Below, piece after piece: positions 37,405-45,909 of a stretch of 64,000 bases of DNA (position 1 is the stretch's first letter; every line of letters starts with the position of its first letter). The notes beneath the pieces were generated by a model that saw only the letters and a program-made list of their open reading frames with translations, made no database searches and was not told where the DNA came from. Both the position numbers and the translations under genes were made by a program. The DNA is from Borrelia recurrentis A1 (GTDB lineage: Bacteria; Spirochaetota; Spirochaetia; Borreliales; Borreliaceae), in the NCBI RefSeq assembly GCF_000019705.1, contig NC_011244.1:372001-436000 (forward strand), given 5' to 3'.

Positions 37405-38766
37405 TTAAAAATAATTTGACAACACTAATTTTGCTATATTAAAATAAGCGATTAAGGTCACAACATCAGCAATAGTAGTAATTAAAGGTCCAGCCATCAA
37501 AGCCGGATCTATCTTTACAAGCTTAGCCATAATAGGCAAAAGACCTCCCAATATTTTTGCTACCATCAACCCTATCATCAAACACGCAGAAACAACAAAA
37601 GCTATTTTAAATTTTTCATCATGTGCAGGAATTACAAAAAATACAATTCGTAAAAAATTAACACTAGCCAAAATTAAACCAACTAAAATACTTACACATA
37701 TTTCCTTAAATAACACTCTAAAAAAATCTTTTACCTTAAGAGTTCCAAGAGCAAGTTCACGAATAATTAATGCAGATGCCTGAGAGCCAGCATTACCAGA
37801 AGTATCCATTAAGAGTGGAATAAAACTGGTTAGAATCACTAAAGATAAAACTAAATTTTGATAATTAGTAATTATAGTGGCAGTTAGAGTAGAAGATATC
37901 ATAAGAACCAAAAGCCAAATTATTCTATTTTTTGTCATATCAAAAATAGAAGTATCAAGATAAGATTTACCCAAAGGCGTAACCGCGGCCATTATCTGAA
38001 AATCTTCGGTATTTAAATTCTGAATTACTTCAAGGATATCATCAATAATAATGACTCCTATCATCCGTCCCTCATTATCAACAACAGGAACACTTGAAAT
38101 ATCATGATTTTGGAAAAGCAAAGCAACATCTTCTTTTCCATCACCAACTTTTACAATATAAAATCCACTATTTTTCATGATAGTAGAAATGACAACATCA
38201 TCACTAGACAACATTAAATCTTCAATCTTAACAACACCTTTTAATCGTTTCTCTTCATCTGTAATATAGTAGGTATAAATATCTTCTTTGGTTTTTGCAA
38301 CCTTTCTAATATAATCAAGAGCTTCTCTGACATGAAAATATTCTTTAAGCTCAATATATTCTATTGTCACAATTGAACCAGCAGAATCATCACTGTAAGA
38401 CAAAAATTTATTAATTATCTCCCTATTCTCTTCAGTAGAACTTGCTAAAAATCTTTGCACAACATTTGCAGGAACTTCTTCTAAGAGATCAATAACATCA
38501 TCAAGATTTAACTCATCTACCATCTCTCTTATTTCTTTATTTGTAAAAGAATTGGCCAATTTATTTTTTGTAACTTGATCAAAGTTAGAAAATGCTTCAA
38601 CAGCAACCTTTTTGGGAAGAAACCTATAAATCAAAATCAAATCAGAACCATTAAGCTTCTTTAAAGCTTCACTAATATCAAAAGCATCGTATTTTAAAAG
38701 CTCTTCCTTTATATCAGAATATTTTTTTTCTTTAAGCAAGGTTTTTAAAAATACAACATCTATCAT
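37405..38766 (-). CDS. mgtE: MgtE-family magnesium transporter
   Basis: A Mg2+ channel/transporter of 453 residues. Order of parts: N-terminal superhelical MgtE-N domain (about 1-125, with ALKKLNGSDLILIYRFLPKK and DVIDLLEEVPANVVQRFL), two CBS repeats (about 135-255, including HDISSVPVVDNEGRMIGVI), a linker helix, and five membrane helices (about 280-453) with LLMDTSGNAGSQASALIIREL, the pore signature, and IDPALMAGPLITTIADVVTL. The cytosolic domains gate the pore by sensing Mg2+ in this family. ATG 38766 follows GGAGAT. B31 counterpart BB_0380. Confidence 0.94.
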   Translation of the reverse strand: MIDVVFLKTLLKEKKYSDIKEELLKYDAFDISEALKKLNGSDLILIYRFLPKKVAVEAFSNFDQVTKNKLANSFTNKEIREMVDELNLDDVIDLLEEVPANVVQRFLASSTEENREIINKFLSYSDDSAGSIVTIEYIELKEYFHVREALDYIRKVAKTKEDIYTYYITDEEKRLKGVVKIEDLMLSSDDVVISTIMKNSGFYIVKVGDGKEDVALLFQNHDISSVPVVDNEGRMIGVIIIDDILEVIQNLNTEDFQIMAAVTPLGKSYLDTSIFDMTKNRIIWLLVLMISSTLTATIITNYQNLVLSLVILTSFIPLLMDTSGNAGSQASALIIRELALGTLKVKDFFRVLFKEICVSILVGLILASVNFLRIVFFVIPAHDEKFKIAFVVSACLMIGLMVAKILGGLLPIMAKLVKIDPALMAGPLITTIADVVTLIAYFNIAKLVLSNYF

Positions 38767-38820
38767 ATCAATATCTCCAAGATTTTAATTTAAAATAAAT
38801 GTTTAGCTAACCCTTATTAA

Positions 38821-40245
38821 TTAAAGCTTATCTAAAAGCATAGAACATCTACCTGAAGGTATAGGCAAGGTCTTTTCTTTTTTATTTAATATGTTTATTG
38901 TAAAGTAGTAAAGCTTTTCAGATTCCATCTTAATCTCCCACCCTCTCTTTCCCTTATTACATATAATTGTGGTTTGATTTTTTTTAAGTGACAAACTCTC
39001 TATTCCCATAATCTCAAGAGCAGGAATATTCCAATAAACTGTCTTATCTGGTAAACTAATTGTAAGTCCAATAATATTCTCTATCATAAGACTAATACTA
39101 AAGAGTGCAAGATAACAAATAACATCCTTTTCTGGAAGAGTTTTCTTTGTAACATCCAAATATGCTGGACCCTCTTTCATTGGTTTATAAGCTTCCCAAA
39201 TATGTCCTTTAATTTTACCATCTGGCAACAAAGTATCTAAAATATAATACAGATGTCTTATGGTAAATTCTCTTGCTATATTTGCACGTCTACAATATTC
39301 AAGTCCTTTAATGACAAAAAAATTCATATAGGTATAAACAGAACCATAATATCCATTTCCATCCAAATTAAAATTAGGATCATTAGCTGAAAGAGTAGGG
39401 AAAGGATTTGGTGTACCAAAGTGTTCATGACTCTTTAAATATAAAACCATTCTCTCAATTCTATCTTCACTTGGAATTTCAGATAAAAGAGGTAAAAACC
39501 CTACTATAGTCTTAAGTTTAATAATTTTTTCATTAACATCAAGATCATAATAAAAACCATCTACTTCATCCCACATCAACGAATTGATCTTAGCCTTAAG
39601 AGAAAAAAATCTTTTCTTATATTCTAAGGATAAATTTTTATCATTTAATATATCTGCTAACTTGGCAATACAATATGCACTATGCACCTGAAATGAATTA
39701 AAATCTATAGGATAATGGACATTCTTTCTAGGAGAATTTTTATAAAAAATCTTATTCATATCAATAGAATAAAGACCATTTGATTTTAAAAACTTTTTTT
39801 CTATCCATTTATAATACTTATCAAGAACTGGTAAAACATCACAAATACGCTTTTTATTGCCTGTTTTATGATACAAATTATATTCAACCCAAGCAAAAAT
39901 TGGTAATCCAATACCATCATCATTTCCTTCTAATTGAATAATATTATTATTGTGATCATAACGTGATCTAATTGCACCAGATGATTCTTGAAGTTCATAA
40001 AATTTATCAATAGTAGATGTAGGAGAATACTCTCCATTACTGTAAACAAGAAAAAAGCTTGAAAGACAAGCTTGCAATTGATCTATAAATTCAACATTTT
40101 CAGAATAATAATTCTTATCCTTTTTACCTTTCTCTAAAGATTGGGAAAAAATAATCTTATCTCGGATCCAAGAGAGACTCTTATTATAAATATCAATAAA
40201 ATCTTGATCATAATAATAAATTTTGGGAAACACATTCTTATTCAA
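38821..40245 (-). CDS. Trehalase-like glycoside hydrolase (GH37/GH63 type)
   Basis: A 474-residue (alpha/alpha)6-barrel glycosidase, matching B31 BB_0381, annotated trehalase. Supporting motifs: GNDDGIGLPIFAWVEYNLY (about 110-128, containing the likely catalytic acid), LMWDEVDGFYYDLD (about 222-236), YYGSVYTYMNFFVIKGLEY and KGHIWEAYKPMKEG (about 340-353, likely catalytic base Glu). These motifs also occur in GH63 mannosylglycerate or glucosidase-type enzymes, so the substrate is not certain. No signal peptide, so it acts in the cytosol. The start is TTG 40245 with AGAGG upstream. It lies alone between mgtE and the bmp cluster. Confidence 0.72.
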   Translation of the reverse strand: MNKNVFPKIYYYDQDFIDIYNKSLSWIRDKIIFSQSLEKGKKDKNYYSENVEFIDQLQACLSSFFLVYSNGEYSPTSTIDKFYELQESSGAIRSRYDHNNNIIQLEGNDDGIGLPIFAWVEYNLYHKTGNKKRICDVLPVLDKYYKWIEKKFLKSNGLYSIDMNKIFYKNSPRKNVHYPIDFNSFQVHSAYCIAKLADILNDKNLSLEYKKRFFSLKAKINSLMWDEVDGFYYDLDVNEKIIKLKTIVGFLPLLSEIPSEDRIERMVLYLKSHEHFGTPNPFPTLSANDPNFNLDGNGYYGSVYTYMNFFVIKGLEYCRRANIAREFTIRHLYYILDTLLPDGKIKGHIWEAYKPMKEGPAYLDVTKKTLPEKDVICYLALFSISLMIENIIGLTISLPDKTVYWNIPALEIMGIESLSLKKNQTTIICNKGKRGWEIKMESEKLYYFTINILNKKEKTLPIPSGRCSMLLDKL

Positions 40246-40287
40246 TGCTCAAACCTCTGAAAAACATACATCAATCGACTCCTATTT

Positions 40288-40300
40288 ATTATACATTATA
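40288..40300 (-). promoter_or_regulatory. Putative promoter region of the trehalase-like gene
   Basis: Two tandem TATAAT hexamers read on the minus strand (40300-40295 and 40293-40288), about 43-50 bp before the TTG start. The matching -35 boxes are weak. The rest of the 273-bp gap up to the last bmp gene is AT-rich, with no gene or clear terminator seen. Confidence 0.35.
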
Positions 40301-40518
40301 ATAATAATAAAATGAGATTTAAAACCAAAAATTTTGGATATTAAACATAAATTAAAAGTTAAGCAATATCTAATTAAAACAAGTTATAAGTTAAATTATA
40401 ATTGCAAAAAAACAAATTGATACACCTAAGATAAAAAAATTAATCATTAAAATACGTATCAAAATTAAATGAATTATACAAAAAATATGTAAATAAATTC
40501 TTTAATCATTAATAAAAA

Positions 40519-41538
40519 TTAATACTGATTAAAAAATATTTTAAGAAACCTATTATAAGCATCCTTATTATTTGGAACAATAATTTTACCATTAATTATC
40601 TTTGAATAAATATCATCTAATTCCTTTTCAAGGTTAAAAGAAATTTTTTTAGGATTTTTAACAAAATATAGCAAACCCTCTTTTAACCCATAATTTAATA
40701 ATTGACCTCCTTCAAAAGCTCTTGTTTTCAAATAATTAGAAATAACAAGACTTAATATTCTTCCAATATCTTTAACTGAAGATGTAATAATATGTTCGGG
40801 TAACAGATAAGATTGATCTTGGTCAACCCCAATAACATAATGTCCAGCCCCCAATTTTTTTGCAGCCTCAATAACTCCAATCCCAGATAAACCTGCAGCA
40901 TAATAAATAATATCTATACCATCCACATACATCTCGTTTGCCAATATCTCTCCACTCTCGGAATTAACAAAACTTCCAACATACTTATTATCAATATTAA
41001 TATTTTGATTAGCATAAATAGCACCAGCTTCATATCCATACCTAAATATGTTGATAAAGTCATCATCCATCCCGCCTAAAAACCCAATTTTACCTGTTTT
41101 AGAAATACTAGCAGCAATATAACCTACTAAAAATGCTACTTCCTCTACTCTAAAAGTTATGGCTGATAAATTTTTAGGAATGCTTAAATCAGAATCATAT
41201 ATAAAATCAACAACTACATATTTAATTTCTGGATTTTTCAAAGCAATTTTAAGAGCCACATCACTAAACCTATACCCAATCAACCATATAAAATTAGAAC
41301 CATCTGCTTTCAATGAATTTAAATCAGACAAATAAGAATTTGGACTAGATTCCTTTATAGCTACTTCTAATCCAAATTCTTTCTCCACCTTTTTAATACC
41401 ATTCAAAGCACTTTTATTAAAAGACTCATCATCAAAAAATCCATCTACTAAAACACCAACTTTAACAGGCTCACCATCAACTTCAGAAGTAAAACACGAA
41501 AAATACAACAAACATAACACTAACAATAAATTAATCAC
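40519..41538 (-). CDS. bmpA: Bmp-family nucleoside-binding lipoprotein, BmpA-like
   Basis: A PnrA/TmpC-type lipoprotein of 339 residues, family PF02608; members bind purine nucleosides for ABC import. Lipobox LYFSC gives Cys 15. Ligand-site segments: LVDGFFDDESF, WLIGYRFSD, YYAAGLSGIGVIEAAKKLG and GVDQDQSYL. Of the four Bmp proteins here it looks closest to B31 BmpA as I recall it (SALNGIKKV, KESSPNSYLSDL, GGQLLNYGLKEG, NPKKISFNLEKE). Start GTG 41538 has AGAGGAG. It is the promoter-distal member of the bmp array. The symbol is by resemblance, not position. Confidence 0.8.
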   Translation of the reverse strand: MINLLLVLCLLYFSCFTSEVDGEPVKVGVLVDGFFDDESFNKSALNGIKKVEKEFGLEVAIKESSPNSYLSDLNSLKADGSNFIWLIGYRFSDVALKIALKNPEIKYVVVDFIYDSDLSIPKNLSAITFRVEEVAFLVGYIAASISKTGKIGFLGGMDDDFINIFRYGYEAGAIYANQNINIDNKYVGSFVNSESGEILANEMYVDGIDIIYYAAGLSGIGVIEAAKKLGAGHYVIGVDQDQSYLLPEHIITSSVKDIGRILSLVISNYLKTRAFEGGQLLNYGLKEGLLYFVKNPKKISFNLEKELDDIYSKIINGKIIVPNNKDAYNRFLKIFFNQY

Positions 41539-41593
41539 ATATATCTCCTCTTTAAGCTAAGTTAAGCCAATACAATCCCCAATATAATAAAGT

Positions 41594-42664
41594 CTATAAC
41601 CTTGCCTTAAATAAATCAAATTCATGTTCAGTAGAAGGAACAATTAATTCCTTTTTAATTATCTTAGTTTGAATTTCTATAAGAACATCAATAAGCCCAC
41701 TATCAATAATATCAGGATCTTTAACAATATCTATAACATTGTCTTCAAGTCCTAAATCAAAAACTTTACCACCAGCAAATTTATGATTTTTTATCAAATT
41801 TGCTGAATAATCGTGTATTGCTTGCCCAACATCCTTTATTACAGAAGTAATAACATGACCGGGTGCAAGATATGATTGATCCTTATTAACTCCAATAATA
41901 TAATGTCCAACTCCAAGTTCTTTGGCAGCTTTAAACATACCAAGTGAAGCAGGCCCCATGACAGGAAAAATAATGTCAACACCATCCTCAACATACATAT
42001 GTTCAGCAAACAATTTGCCAGCAACTTTATCAACTTCATCCAACATTCTCTTTACAATTACTCTTGTTGTAGGATTTGCATAAAATGCTCCTGCTCTAAA
42101 TCCAATAACAAATCTCTCAACATAATCCATATTAACACCTGTTACAAATCCAATTCTATTACTTTTACTCATCTTAGAAGCTAAATATCCAGCTAAAAAT
42201 GAACCCTCCTCTGATCTAAAATTAATAGCTACAAAATTTTGGGGAATCAAAATATTTTCATAATGCAAAGGATCGATAATTCCATACAAAACATTGAAAT
42301 TCTCATGAGCAAATCTTATCACAGAATCTGAAAAAGAAGCACCAATAAACCAAACCAAATTAGCCCCCTTGTTTTGTAATTCGCAAACATCTTCCAACAG
42401 CAATTCACTAGCAGTCATCAACATTTTTTCTTCAGAAGGATAAGGTGTTATAACTTTTGGAATAACCTTAGTTCCAAATTCATTTTTTATATCAATAACA
42501 CCATCAAGAAAATTTTGAAAATAACCCTCATCATCAAAACTACCCGAAGCCACAAGTCCAATAACAATCTGATCATCAACACTTTTAGCAAACTTCTTTT
42601 TTGAAAAAAAGCAAGATATGAACATTAAAACAAAAAGTAAAATAAAAGATAAATTTTTAGACAT
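41594..42664 (-). CDS. bmpC: Bmp-family lipoprotein, BmpC-like
   Basis: A 356-residue Bmp lipoprotein. Lipobox FISC puts the lipid on Cys 18. It shares the BmpC features I recall: an insertion after the first domain strand (TPYPSEEKMLMTASELLLED) and a C-terminus ending in DLFKARL. Nucleoside-site segments are GLVASGSFDDEGY, WFIGASFSDS and GVNKDQSYLAPGHV; the usual VDG-FDD reads ASGSFDD and GVDQDQ reads GVNKDQ, so ligand choice may differ from its paralogues. ATG 42664 follows AAGGAGAGG. A 158-bp gap with a palindrome precedes it, so it may have its own promoter. Confidence 0.8.
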   Translation of the reverse strand: MSKNLSFILLFVLMFISCFFSKKKFAKSVDDQIVIGLVASGSFDDEGYFQNFLDGVIDIKNEFGTKVIPKVITPYPSEEKMLMTASELLLEDVCELQNKGANLVWFIGASFSDSVIRFAHENFNVLYGIIDPLHYENILIPQNFVAINFRSEEGSFLAGYLASKMSKSNRIGFVTGVNMDYVERFVIGFRAGAFYANPTTRVIVKRMLDEVDKVAGKLFAEHMYVEDGVDIIFPVMGPASLGMFKAAKELGVGHYIIGVNKDQSYLAPGHVITSVIKDVGQAIHDYSANLIKNHKFAGGKVFDLGLEDNVIDIVKDPDIIDSGLIDVLIEIQTKIIKKELIVPSTEHEFDLFKARL

Positions 42665-42771
42665 AACTTATCCTCTCCTTATACAAAATAACTTTTAAGT
42701 AAACAATTTTTTAATTTTAAAACAAAAATTTATAAATACAAAATTTATTCAGAAGATAAAAATAGTCTATA

Positions 42772-42787
42772 TATTAACATGTTAATA
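42772..42787. repeat. Perfect 16-bp palindrome between bmp genes
   Basis: TATTAACATGTTAATA is fully palindromic and is followed by a half-site AAGTTAATATA. It sits in the 158-bp gap, about 110 bp before the BmpC-like start and 36 bp after the preceding bmp stop. It may be an operator; in RNA it would be too weak and too tight to terminate. Confidence 0.5.
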
Positions 42788-42822
42788 AAGTTAATATATT
42801 TGTCTATAAAAAAAGAATTGAC

Positions 42823-43851
42823 TTAATAAATATGAATATTTAAAAAATTATTATATTTATCAAAATTACTTGGAACTATAATATCACTATTAACTATCTT
42901 ATTTTCTATAATTTGAATTTCAGATCTAAGCTCATCTGTAATTTTAAAACCATTTTTAACAATACTAACAGCTTTATCTTTAAGACCCAATTTTAATAAC
43001 TTACCACCATTAAAACTCTTAGTATTTAAATAATCCTTTGTTATTTCATAAATAGAATTTCCAACATTCTTAATAACTGATGTCAATACATTATCAGGAG
43101 CAAGATAAGACTGATCTTGATCAACGCCAATAATATAATGCCCATCTCCAAGTTCTTTTGAAACCTCAATAGCACCAAGTCCTGCAAGCCCTGCTGACAC
43201 AAATATGATATCAACATCATCTTTGTACATTTTTAAAGCAATAGTCCTTGCTAAAGACAAATCTACAAAAGATCCCAAATATTGAGAAGTTAACCCAACA
43301 TCTTTATTTGCATATTTAGCACCAGCTTGATATCCATACCTAAATGCATTAATTACCATACCATCCATTCCACCTAAAAATCCAATTTTACCTGTCTTAG
43401 ATATTTTAGCCGCAAGATACCCAGCTAAAAATGAAGCCTCTTCAACTTTAAAGGAAAGACCAAGCAAATTATCAGGAATACTAGTATTATCTTCATAAAT
43501 AACATCAACAGCTCCATAAATAATATCTCTATTCAATAAAGCAGCATGTTCAATAGACTCTTGCAGTCTAAAACCAACTCCCCAAATAATGTCAGAACCT
43601 CTATCTTTAAGGCTCTCTAAATCACCAGCATAAGCACTACTTGTTGAAGCTCTTCCAACAATTTCAACTTCAAATTCATCTTCTAAAACCTTAGCACCTC
43701 TCCAAGCATCCTCACCAAATGATTTATCATCAAAAGTACCATCAACTATCAAAGAAATTAACGCCTTTCCTGAAGTTCCCAAAATAGATGTCTTTTTACT
43801 GCATCCTAAGAAAATTAATATCACACAAATTAATACCATAAATTTATTCAT
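42823..43851 (-). CDS. Bmp-family nucleoside-binding lipoprotein (extra paralogue)
   Basis: A 342-residue PnrA-type lipoprotein with lipobox IFLGC (Cys 17). Motifs: SLIVDGTFDDKSF, WGVGFRLQES, VSAGLAGLGAIEVSKELG and GVDQDQSYLAPDNV. Two internal stretches are close at nucleotide level to the neighbouring bmpD gene, suggesting recent exchange. It does not match BmpA or BmpC well; it may be the BmpB lineage or a relapsing-fever-specific copy (bmpA duplicates are described there). It lies 23 bp downstream of bmpD, and ATG 43851 follows AGAGG. Confidence 0.78.
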   Translation of the reverse strand: MNKFMVLICVILIFLGCSKKTSILGTSGKALISLIVDGTFDDKSFGEDAWRGAKVLEDEFEVEIVGRASTSSAYAGDLESLKDRGSDIIWGVGFRLQESIEHAALLNRDIIYGAVDVIYEDNTSIPDNLLGLSFKVEEASFLAGYLAAKISKTGKIGFLGGMDGMVINAFRYGYQAGAKYANKDVGLTSQYLGSFVDLSLARTIALKMYKDDVDIIFVSAGLAGLGAIEVSKELGDGHYIIGVDQDQSYLAPDNVLTSVIKNVGNSIYEITKDYLNTKSFNGGKLLKLGLKDKAVSIVKNGFKITDELRSEIQIIENKIVNSDIIVPSNFDKYNNFLNIHIY

Positions 43852-43874
43852 AAAGTAAAACCTCTAATTTTATA

Positions 43875-44903
43875 TCATCTTTTATGTAGATGATCACTAA
43901 TAAAATAATTATAAGATTTTTCATCTTTGGGAACTGTAATCTCATTATTAATTATTTTTTCTTTAATCTCTAAGAGAAAATCTGGATTCCTAATTAAATC
44001 TAAATTTATTGTTTCATTAAAAATCAAATCAAGTGCTCCATCTTTAAGTCCAAACTCCAAATTACCTCCACGCCAATTATCAAACTTTAAATAAGATTTT
44101 ATCAAATCGAAAATAACTATATCAATGCACTTAACGTAAGACACAAGCACATTACCAGGAGCAAGATAAGACTGATTTTGGTCAACACCAATAATATAAT
44201 GTCCATCTCCAAGTTCCTTTGAAACCTCAATAGCACCAAGTCCTGAAAGACCTGCTGCTGCAAATATAATATCAACTCCAGATGAATACATTTTACTTGC
44301 AATTGAACGTCCAAGAGAGAGATCAGAAAATGTTCCTACATATTGAAAACTTACTTCAATATCTTTATTTGCATACTTAGCACCAGCTTCATATCCATAC
44401 CTAAATGCATTAAGAACAACACCCTCTATTCCACCTAAAAATCCAATTTTACCTGTATTAGATATCTTTGCTGCAAGATACCCAACCAAAAATGCTCCTT
44501 CCTCCGATCTAAAATTTATATTTACTAAATTTTGTGGCAATTTAACATCTTCCAAGTAAGAACCTTCAATAATGCCATAATTTACATTAGCATTTTCAAG
44601 AGCTTTACGTAAAAATACATCTGAAAATTTAAAACCAACTCCCCAGATCAAATCAGAACCACTCTCTTCTAAGCCTCCAATATCAGACAAATAACTAGAA
44701 GCTTTAGATTCTTTTTGAATTATATTCACTTTAAATTCTTCTTTAATCTGAGTCATTGCCTTGGAAGAATTTTCATTAAATCCTCTATCATCAAAAATAC
44801 CATCAACAATGACAGAAACAGTATTAGAAAACGAAACCTTATCTTGTGAATCTGAACAACTTAAGAGCAAGAAAAGCAAAACAACCTTTGTTAACCATCT
44901 CAT
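43875..44903 (-). CDS. bmpD: Bmp-family lipoprotein BmpD
   Basis: A 342-residue PnrA-type lipoprotein; B31 BmpD (BB_0385) has been shown to bind purine nucleosides, which Borrelia must import. Lipobox LLLSC (Cys 16). Site motifs: VIVDGIFDDRGF, WGVGFKFSD, AAAGLSGLGAIEVSKELG, GVDQNQSYLAPGNV. NVNYGIIEGSYLED matches the BmpD-specific NYAIIEG segment I recall. Start ATG 44903 is supported by GGTGGAGG; a TTG at 44921 overlaps that site. It lies 81 bp after rpsG and is probably partly read through from the ribosomal operon, as reported in B. burgdorferi. Confidence 0.88.
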   Translation of the reverse strand: MRWLTKVVLLFLLLSCSDSQDKVSFSNTVSVIVDGIFDDRGFNENSSKAMTQIKEEFKVNIIQKESKASSYLSDIGGLEESGSDLIWGVGFKFSDVFLRKALENANVNYGIIEGSYLEDVKLPQNLVNINFRSEEGAFLVGYLAAKISNTGKIGFLGGIEGVVLNAFRYGYEAGAKYANKDIEVSFQYVGTFSDLSLGRSIASKMYSSGVDIIFAAAGLSGLGAIEVSKELGDGHYIIGVDQNQSYLAPGNVLVSYVKCIDIVIFDLIKSYLKFDNWRGGNLEFGLKDGALDLIFNETINLDLIRNPDFLLEIKEKIINNEITVPKDEKSYNYFISDHLHKR

Positions 44904-44984
44904 ATACAAACCTCCACCCAACTCTACTTAAGCTCAAATCAATCCACAATATCAAAATATATAAAAATTAAACCTATTACTATA

Positions 44985-45458
44985 TTACCATCTATAATGT
45001 GTGAAAGCTCTGTTTGCTTCTGCCATTCTATGAGTATCTTCTCTCTTTTTGAAAGCCGCACCTGTTGAATTATAAGAATTAACAAGCTCATTTGCTAATT
45101 TTTCTTGCATTGATTTTCCACTAGCTTTTCTGGCAGCTGATATAATCCATTTCATTGCCAAAGCCTCACGTCTCTCCTCTCTAACTTCAACTGGAACTTG
45201 ATAAGTAGCACCACCAACTCTCCTACTGCGAACCTCTACCAATGGTTTAACATTATCTAAAGCCTTATTGAAAGCAGCAACCTTATCAACTTCTTCAAGT
45301 TTTTCTGCAAGCATATCAATTGAATTGTAAACTATAGATTCACTAATAAATTTTTTTCCATCATACATCATTCTATTTACAAATTTAGCAATTACCTGAG
45401 AATCATACTTCGAATCTTTAAAGACCTTTTTCTTAATTTTTTTACTCTTTCTTGACAT
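44985..45458 (-). CDS. rpsG: 30S ribosomal protein S7
   Basis: A 157-residue primary 16S rRNA-binding protein that starts assembly of the 30S head. [16 protein letters not shown] (about 77-92) and [14 protein letters not shown] at the C-terminus are diagnostic. Start ATG 45458 has GAGGTG. It lies 14 bp after rpsL and before bmpD; elongation factor genes that follow in the usual str operon are not here. B31 counterpart BB_0386. Confidence 0.97.
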   Translation of the reverse strand: MSRKSKKIKKKVFKDSKYDSQVIAKFVNRMMYDGKKFISESIVYNSIDMLAEKLEEVDKVAAFNKALDNVKPLVEVRSRRVGGATYQVPVEVREERREALAMKWIISAARKASGKSMQEKLANELVNSYNSTGAAFKKREDTHRMAEANRAFTHYRW

Positions 45459-45472
45459 ACAATTTACACCTC

Positions 45473-45847
45473 TTAAGCCTTTGGTCTCTTAGTTCCATAC
45501 TTAGAACGACCTTGCTTTCTATTATTAACACCAAGAGTATCCTTAGCCCCTCTAATGATATGATATCTAACACCCGGCAAATCTTTAACTCGTCCACCCC
45601 TAATTAGAACAACTGAATGCTCCTGCAAATTATGACCAATTCCCGGAATATAAGCTGTTACCTCAAATCCATTTGAAAGTCTAACACGAGCTACTTTTCT
45701 TAAAGCTGAATTAGGTTTCTTAGGCGTAACTGTCATTACACGAGTACAAATTCCTCTCTTTTGAGGACAATTTTGAAGCGCAGGAGATGCTGTCTTTTCT
45801 TTTTGACTTTTTCTTGGCTTCCTAATTAGTTGATTAATTGTAGGCAT
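45473..45847 (-). CDS. rpsL: 30S ribosomal protein S12
   Basis: A 124-residue protein of the decoding centre. [33 protein letters not shown] and [18 protein letters not shown] are standard. Lys is present at the positions known for streptomycin resistance (PKKPNSA, near 43, and VKDLPG, near 88), so the sequence is the sensitive type. ATG 45847 follows AGGGAG. It lies 62 bp after rpoC, and no terminator is seen between them. B31 counterpart BB_0387. Confidence 0.97.
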
Positions 45848-45909
45848 CTATGCTCCCTTTTTCCTGATTTTACCAGTAAATGGTATCAAATATAAAATTT
45901 ATTTTCAAG

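Noticed and set aside
40325-40345. CCAAAAATTTTGG as a terminator after the bmp genes
   Set aside because: It lies nearly 180 bp past the last bmp stop and close to the trehalase-like promoter, and the usable stem is only about five pairs.
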